The translations under genes and the position numbers were made by a program. DNA of 58,968 bases from positions 1 to 58,968 of the forward strand of contig JAMOBD010000033.1 of the NCBI GenBank assembly GCA_039908345.1. Reading direction: 5' to 3'. The notes under the pieces were generated by a model. The model was not told the origin of the DNA. It made no database searches and was given only the letters and a program-made list of their open reading frames with translations. Numbering within the stretch: the stretch's first letter is position 1; each line of letters opens with the position of its first letter. Positions 54,638 through 58,968 of this stretch are shown one piece after another. Source of the stretch: Magnetospirillum sp. WYHS-4 (GTDB taxonomy: Bacteria; Pseudomonadota; Alphaproteobacteria; Rhodospirillales; GLO-3).

Positions 54638-56065
54638 TTAGGAGTCCGAGGGATGGCGGGGCCGGCGCAGCAGCGCGGCGCTCACCGTCCAGATGAACAT
54701 CACGCCCCCGATCACCGCGATCGCCGCGCCCACGCCGTTCATGGTCATGCCGATCTTCTGGGCGATATGGGTGAGACCCTGTTCGGCGCCGGCCATCTTG
54801 CGCGGCGTGCCGTAGCCGCCGGCCAGGAACAGCCCCAGGCTGGCGAAGCCCTGGCCCAGGCCGAACAGCCAGACCTGGGCGAACAGGGCCTTGCCACGCT
54901 TCACTTGGCGGTCCAGCAGCGGCAGGAACAGGCGGAAGAACAAGCCCATGAAGGCCAGGTTGATGCCGGCGATCACCCCGTGGTAGTGGGCCGGCGTGCG
55001 GGTGTCGGTGCCGTCGACGAACAGGCCCAGCAGGCCGCCCAGGCCGAACACGCCGATGGACAGCACCAGGCAGACGAAGGCCGGATCGCGCCAGGGCAGG
55101 CCGCCCTTGTCGGCGCGGTGGCCCAGGATGCCGATCGCCGTGGTGCCCGCCGCCAGCAGGGCGGGCGGCGCCAGGGCGTACTGCAGGTCGGTGAACTCGG
55201 GCTGCCGGGCGCCGTCGAAGGCCAGGTAGAACAGCGGCGCCAACGCCGCGAAAACGGCGGGCAGGACCACGGCCGCGGTATGCAAGCGCTCGCTGCCCAA
55301 GGGCGCCCCGAAGGCCATGCCGCCCAGCATGTACCAGGCGACCGCCAGCAGGGTCACGTTGACGAATTGCAGCACGTGCCCGCCGCCCCAGAACAGGCTT
55401 TCGTTGAAGGTGTGGTCCACGGCGTCGCCGGCGATCCTGCCGTAGGCCAGGGCGAAGCACAAGAGGGCGACGGCGTAGATGCCCGCCGCCAGGGTCAGGC
55501 CCAGGGACAAGGGACCGTGGGGATTCTTGCGGCTGCCCAGGTTGAGGAACAGGCGCACCGCCTCCAGCAGGATTCCCGCCCCCAAGACGGCAAGGCCGGC
55601 GTAATAGAGGGGATCGGTGATGACCGGGACGTAGTTGTTGAGAATCGGCTCGCCGCGATCCTTGAAGGCCGGCAGGAACAAAAGGAAGAAGGCGGCGCCC
55701 AAGGACATCAGGGCGAAGCGGCCCAACTGGCGGAACTTGGGCTCGCCGCCGGTGATACGCACGGTGGCCAGGTGCAGCAGGGCCCCGAAGACCCCCAGGA
55801 ACCAGACCACGAACGAGAAGATGACGTGGATCACCAGCCCCTTCTTGAAGAAGTCCAGCGGCCAGGGAAAGACGTCCTGGATGCCGGGAATGCGCGACAG
55901 GGCCAGCAGCACGGCGAAGATGCCGGCCACGGCCAGGGCGGCCACGGAAGCGGCGCACCATCCCCACAGTTCGCGCTGGGTGCAGGGCGCGCAGCCTTCG
56001 GCCAGGCTTTCCACCTTGGACCAGAGGCGCAGGGGCGGTTCGGCGGATAAGGATTGGTCAGACAT
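54638..56065 (-). CDS. Divergent heme-copper oxidase/NO-reductase-like subunit I
   Basis: A 475-residue membrane protein with about 12 hydrophobic helices, the size of the heme-copper subunit I core. Possible heme ligands are kept: His80 in helix II (VIHVIFSFVVWF) and His360/His362 in helix X (TPAHYHGVIAG). His230 in FWGGGHVLQFV fits the helix VI Cu ligand, but the usual helix VII His-His pair is missing and the His-Pro-Glu-Val-Tyr box is absent. It may be a non-canonical oxidase, a NO-reductase-like enzyme, or a protein without Cu. No subunit II or c-type partner is adjacent. It overlaps the DUF420 gene by eight bases. Confidence 0.8.
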   Translation of the reverse strand: MSDQSLSAEPPLRLWSKVESLAEGCAPCTQRELWGWCAASVAALAVAGIFAVLLALSRIPGIQDVFPWPLDFFKKGLVIHVIFSFVVWFLGVFGALLHLATVRITGGEPKFRQLGRFALMSLGAAFFLLFLPAFKDRGEPILNNYVPVITDPLYYAGLAVLGAGILLEAVRLFLNLGSRKNPHGPLSLGLTLAAGIYAVALLCFALAYGRIAGDAVDHTFNESLFWGGGHVLQFVNVTLLAVAWYMLGGMAFGAPLGSERLHTAAVVLPAVFAALAPLFYLAFDGARQPEFTDLQYALAPPALLAAGTTAIGILGHRADKGGLPWRDPAFVCLVLSIGVFGLGGLLGLFVDGTDTRTPAHYHGVIAGINLAFMGLFFRLFLPLLDRQVKRGKALFAQVWLFGLGQGFASLGLFLAGGYGTPRKMAGAEQGLTHIAQKIGMTMNGVGAAIAVIGGVMFIWTVSAALLRRPRHPSDS

Positions 56066-56492
56066 GGGCCTGGGGAAAAATGTGGACGGCCATCACATAG
56101 ACGACGACGCCGGTCACGGCAACATAAAGCCAGAGCGGCAGGGTGAAACGGGCCCAGCGCCGGTGGCGCTCGAAGCGGCCGGTCAAGGCGAGGAACAGGG
56201 TCCAGGGCACGGCCAGGGCGGCCACGGCGGCCAGCAGCACGTGGCTGGCCAGCAGGGTGAAGTAGACCGGCCGGATCGCCCCCTGGCCGCCGAACTTCGC
56301 CAGGCCCGAGTTGGCGTGGTAGTACAGGTAGGCCACCAGGAAGGCCACGGACACGCCCACTGCCGCCAGCATGGCCTGGCGATGGGCGTCCTTGGCGCCC
56401 TTGCGGATGCGGGCGTAGCCGTAAGCCAGCAGGGTGGCCGAGGCGACGTTGAGGCCGGCCAGCAGATGGGGGAACTGGGTGATCTCGATCAT
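56058..56492 (-). CDS. DUF420-like membrane protein
   Basis: A 144-residue protein with four hydrophobic helices, starting MIEITQFPHLLAGLNVASAT. Conserved polar residues within helices (HRQAMLAAVGVSVAFLVAYL, then YYHAN, TLLASHVLLAAVAALAVP, HRRWARFTLPLWLYVAVTG, all in part) match the DUF420 family, which occurs beside heme-copper oxidase genes. Its role is not established; assembly or electron-transfer help is possible. First gene of a minus-strand cluster with the oxidase-like gene, ctaB, the peptidase and the ParA-like gene. Confidence 0.82.
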   Translation of the reverse strand: MIEITQFPHLLAGLNVASATLLAYGYARIRKGAKDAHRQAMLAAVGVSVAFLVAYLYYHANSGLAKFGGQGAIRPVYFTLLASHVLLAAVAALAVPWTLFLALTGRFERHRRWARFTLPLWLYVAVTGVVVYVMAVHIFPQAHV

Positions 56493-56564
56493 GGCCCCAC
56501 CATAGCTGTCCGCCACGGCGTTTCCAATATGGACGGCGAAGGACGGCGGGAGTAGGCTGGGCCC

Positions 56565-56942
56565 ATGGCAGGAGACGACGATTTCGACATGGCTGCCGCC
56601 CTGATGGAGCAGCAGCAGGAAGAGGAAGAGGCCAAGGCGAAGACCAAGGCCAAGCCTTCGGCCCGTTCCGGTGGCGGCGGTGGCGGCGGTGCGCCCGAGG
56701 GCATGGATACCATCGAGGCCGTCTACGACATCCCGGTCGAGATCATCGCCGTGCTGGGCACGGCTTCCATGCCGATCTCGCAGATCCTGAAGCTGGGCCG
56801 CGGCGCCGTGGTGGAACTGGAACGCATCATCGGCGAACCCATCGAGATCCACGCCAACAACCGCCTGGTCGCCCGCGGCGAGGTCGTGGTGGTCGAGGAC
56901 CGCCTGGGCGTCCAGATCACCGAGGTCATCCGGACCACCTGA
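56565..56942 (+). CDS. fliN: Flagellar motor switch protein FliN
   Basis: A 125-residue FliN/SpoA-family protein of the flagellar C-ring. The N-terminus is acidic/Lys-Ala-rich, followed by a run of seven or so Gly. The C-terminal SpoA domain is intact: VYDIPVEIIAVLGTASMPIS, GRGAVVELERIIGEPIEIHA and ANNRLVARGEVVVVEDRLGV (in part). No other flagellar gene lies in the window. The stop overlaps the phaC start as TGATG, an odd pairing of motility and storage genes. Confidence 0.92.
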   Translation: MAGDDDFDMAAALMEQQQEEEEAKAKTKAKPSARSGGGGGGGAPEGMDTIEAVYDIPVEIIAVLGTASMPISQILKLGRGAVVELERIIGEPIEIHANNRLVARGEVVVVEDRLGVQITEVIRTT

Positions 56943-58711
56943 TGACCGACCTTCCCGATTCCGACAAGGCCGCCAAGGCTTGGGCCGAGCTTTCGGCCCG
57001 CGCCGCCAAGGCCGCCGAGATGTTCTGGAAGAATCAGGCTTCCGGCGACGGCTTCGCCGTGCCCGATCCAGGCATGGTGATGCGCAGTTTTGCCGAAGCC
57101 GCCTCCAAGCTGATGGCCGACCCGGAAAGGCTGGCCGCCGCCCAAGCCCGGCTGTGGCAGGACCATGCCCGCCTGTGGGAGGCCACCTCGAAGCGGCTCA
57201 AGGGCGAGGCCGCGGCGCCGGTGGCAATGCCCGATCCTTCCGACAAGCGCTTCGCCGACGAGGCCTGGTCGGAACAGGCGGTCTTCGACTTCGTCAAGCA
57301 GTCCTACCTGCTGACCTCGCGTTGGATGCAGGGCACGGTGCAGGGCATCGAGGGGCTGGACGGCCGGACCGCCCGCAAGGTCGACTTCTATACCCGCCAG
57401 TGGCTGGACGCCCTGGCGCCTTCCAATTTCATCGCCACCAATCCCAAGGTGCTGAAGGCCACCCTGGAAAGCGGCGGCGAGAACCTGCTGAAGGGATTCC
57501 GCCATCTGGTCGAGGATATGGAGAAGGGCCAGGGCCGGTTGCAGATCTCGATGACCGACGCCAAGGCCTTCGTCTTGGGCGAAAACGTCGCCGCTACGCC
57601 GGGCAAGGTGGTGTTCCAGAACGACCTGATGCAGTTGATCCAATATGCGCCTTCCACCCCCAAGGCGCGGCGTCGGCCGCTGCTGATCGTGCCGCCCTGG
57701 ATCAACAAGTTCTACGTCCTGGACCTGCAGCCCAGGAATTCCTTCATCAAGTGGGCGGTGGACCAGGGCAACACGGTCTTCGTCGTTTCCTGGGTCAACC
57801 CGGACGAACGCCTGGCCCACAAGACCTTCGACGACTACCTGCTGGAAGGCCCGGTGGCGGCGCTGGACGAAATCCGCCGCATGACCGGGGAGGCCAAGGC
57901 CAACCTGGTCGGCTACTGCATCGGCGGCACGCTGACCGCTTGCACGCTCGCCTGGCTGGCGGCCCGCAAGGAGGATCGCGTGGCTTCGGCCACCTTCCTC
58001 ACCACGATGACCGACTTCCGCGAGGCGGGCGAACTGTCCGTCTTCATCGACGAGGAACAGATCGGCCTCCTGGAAAGGCACATGCAGAAGAAGGGCTACC
58101 TGGAAGGGGCCCACATGGCCACCGTCTTCAACCTGATGCGGGACAACGACCTGATCTGGTCCTTCGTCGTCAACAACTACCTGCTGGGCCGCGATCCGCT
58201 CCCCTTCGACCTGCTCTACTGGAACGCCGATTCGACCCGCATGCCGGCCATGATGCACGGCTTCTACCTGCGCGAGATGTACCTGAACAACCGCCTGATC
58301 GAGCCGGGCGGCATCGCCTTGGCCGGCCAGGCCATCGATCTTCGGCGCATCAAGGTGCCGGTCTACCTGCTGTCCACCCGCGAGGACCATATCGCCCCCT
58401 GGAAATCGACCTATGCCGCCACCCAGATATACAAGGGGCCGGTGAAGTTCGTGCTCGCCGCTTCCGGCCATATCGCCGGGGTGGTCAATCCGCCGGCCAA
58501 GGGGCGCTACTGCTACTGGACCGGCGATGCCCTGCCCGCCGATCCGCAGGCTTGGCAGGCGGCGGCGGAACGGCACGAGGGCTCCTGGTGGCCGGACTGG
58601 GATGCCTGGCTGAAGAAACATGCCGGACGCGGCCAGGTGGCGGCCCGCGATCCCGGCGAAGGGCTGGAGGATGCGCCCGGCTCCTATGTCAAGCTGCGCA
58701 TCGTCGAATGA
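56942..58711 (+). CDS. phaC: Class I poly(3-hydroxyalkanoate) synthase
   Basis: Polymerises 3-hydroxyacyl-CoA into PHA granules (589 residues, class I size). The lipase-like box GYCIGGT carries the nucleophile Cys; the catalytic Asp is in STREDHIAPW and the His in ASGHIAGVVNPP. The N-terminal PhaC domain has AWSEQAVFDFVKQSYLL and DAKAFVLGENVAATPGKVVF. It is coupled to fliN by a one-base overlap. No phaAB or phasin gene is adjacent in the window. Confidence 0.96.
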   Translation: MTDLPDSDKAAKAWAELSARAAKAAEMFWKNQASGDGFAVPDPGMVMRSFAEAASKLMADPERLAAAQARLWQDHARLWEATSKRLKGEAAAPVAMPDPSDKRFADEAWSEQAVFDFVKQSYLLTSRWMQGTVQGIEGLDGRTARKVDFYTRQWLDALAPSNFIATNPKVLKATLESGGENLLKGFRHLVEDMEKGQGRLQISMTDAKAFVLGENVAATPGKVVFQNDLMQLIQYAPSTPKARRRPLLIVPPWINKFYVLDLQPRNSFIKWAVDQGNTVFVVSWVNPDERLAHKTFDDYLLEGPVAALDEIRRMTGEAKANLVGYCIGGTLTACTLAWLAARKEDRVASATFLTTMTDFREAGELSVFIDEEQIGLLERHMQKKGYLEGAHMATVFNLMRDNDLIWSFVVNNYLLGRDPLPFDLLYWNADSTRMPAMMHGFYLREMYLNNRLIEPGGIALAGQAIDLRRIKVPVYLLSTREDHIAPWKSTYAATQIYKGPVKFVLAASGHIAGVVNPPAKGRYCYWTGDALPADPQAWQAAAERHEGSWWPDWDAWLKKHAGRGQVAARDPGEGLEDAPGSYVKLRIVE

Positions 58712-58721
58712 GGACCGCGCC

Positions 58722-58968
58722 ATGACCGAAATTCGCGAAGCGGCCGGCCTGACCTGGAAACGGGACGGCGACGGCTGGGCGGCCGAGAACGAACTGGGCA
58801 GCTACCGGCTGGTCGAGGTGGGCGCCGGGCAATGGACCGATTTCTGGTGGCCGGTGGATGAATCCTGCGGCTGCGGCATCCAGGCGCGCGGCGGGCGGGA
58901 TTTCGACGACTTCGACCGGGCGGCGGCGGCGGTGGCCGCCCTGGCCCGCGACCTGGCCCCCGGCCTCG
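58722..58968 (+). CDS. Unknown protein, partial at window end
   Basis: An open frame beginning with ATG at 58722, ten bases after phaC, and still open at the window end (82 codons). The visible sequence starts MTEIREAAGLTWKRDGDGWA and contains WTDFWWPVDESCGCGIQ. I do not recognise it. Close spacing suggests co-transcription with phaC. Confidence 0.55.
   Translation, partial: MTEIREAAGLTWKRDGDGWAAENELGSYRLVEVGAGQWTDFWWPVDESCGCGIQARGGRDFDDFDRAAAAVAALARDLAPGL

Noticed and set aside
53255-56050. A 931-codon plus-strand open frame opposite the ctaB/oxidase-like genes
   Set aside because: It is composed of His/Gln/Arg/Gly-rich low-complexity sequence typical of antisense frames, while the minus strand has clear membrane proteins.

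Overview
The window is about 59 kb of high-GC (roughly two thirds G+C) chromosomal DNA from an alphaproteobacterium. Gene content points to the Rhodospirillales, close to Magnetospirillum and its relatives. It holds a napFDAGHB periplasmic nitrate reductase operon, anaerobic ubiquinone genes ubiU/ubiV, a pyruvate:ferredoxin oxidoreductase, a two-gene 2-oxoacid:ferredoxin oxidoreductase, a class I PHA synthase, a chemoreceptor and a FliN-type motor switch protein. This taxonomic placement is an inference from gene content; no rRNA or marker for magnetosomes is present in the window.

1-24.3 kb is mostly core genome. It holds argS with a SPOR-like membrane protein, dgt, rpoH, rluD, a JAMM peptidase, dprA, topA, a proteolysis/stress operon (metallopeptidase, Lon-like protease, Usp), phhB, a trypsin-like protease, a receiver-PAS protein, a drug/metabolite transporter, an unusual metallo-beta-lactamase/double cyclic-nucleotide-domain protein, proB, obgE, rpmA and rplU. 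Many neighbours overlap by ATGA, so translational coupling is the rule. A small accessory patch at 10.5-12.0 kb contains an IS256-type transposase scar and a Fic gene. The Fic promoter sits between two copies of a 23-bp palindrome.

24.4-29.9 kb is a decayed island next to a tRNA-Ser(CGA) gene. It has a tyrosine integrase broken by an internal deletion, a RES/Xre-type toxin-antitoxin pair, a Phd antitoxin with a ParE that is frameshifted near its end, remnants of a phage tape-measure gene interrupted by an inverted wHTH fragment, an intact ParD/ParE pair, and a truncated ISAs1-family element.

29.9-40.1 kb is an anaerobic respiration block. It holds a cytidylate-kinase-like gene, ubiV/ubiU (oxygen-independent ubiquinone synthesis), a PilJ/NarX-like sensor histidine kinase, and, divergently, napFDAGHB with its own promoter and terminator. 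There is no napC, so NapGH would have to feed electrons to NapB/NapA unless NapC is encoded elsewhere. An ISL3-type transposase scar lies just past the terminator.

40.3-51.0 kb carries a chemoreceptor, mtnA, nifJ and korAB, then a Crp-family regulator whose start codon lies inside a perfect 14-bp stem. 51.0-56.5 kb is a five-gene minus-strand cluster: a DUF420 membrane protein, a divergent heme-copper-oxidase-like subunit I lacking the usual helix VII His-His pair, ctaB, an M32 carboxypeptidase, and a ParA-like ATPase with a C-terminal membrane anchor. 56.5 kb to the end carries fliN and phaC (overlapping) and a partial unknown gene.
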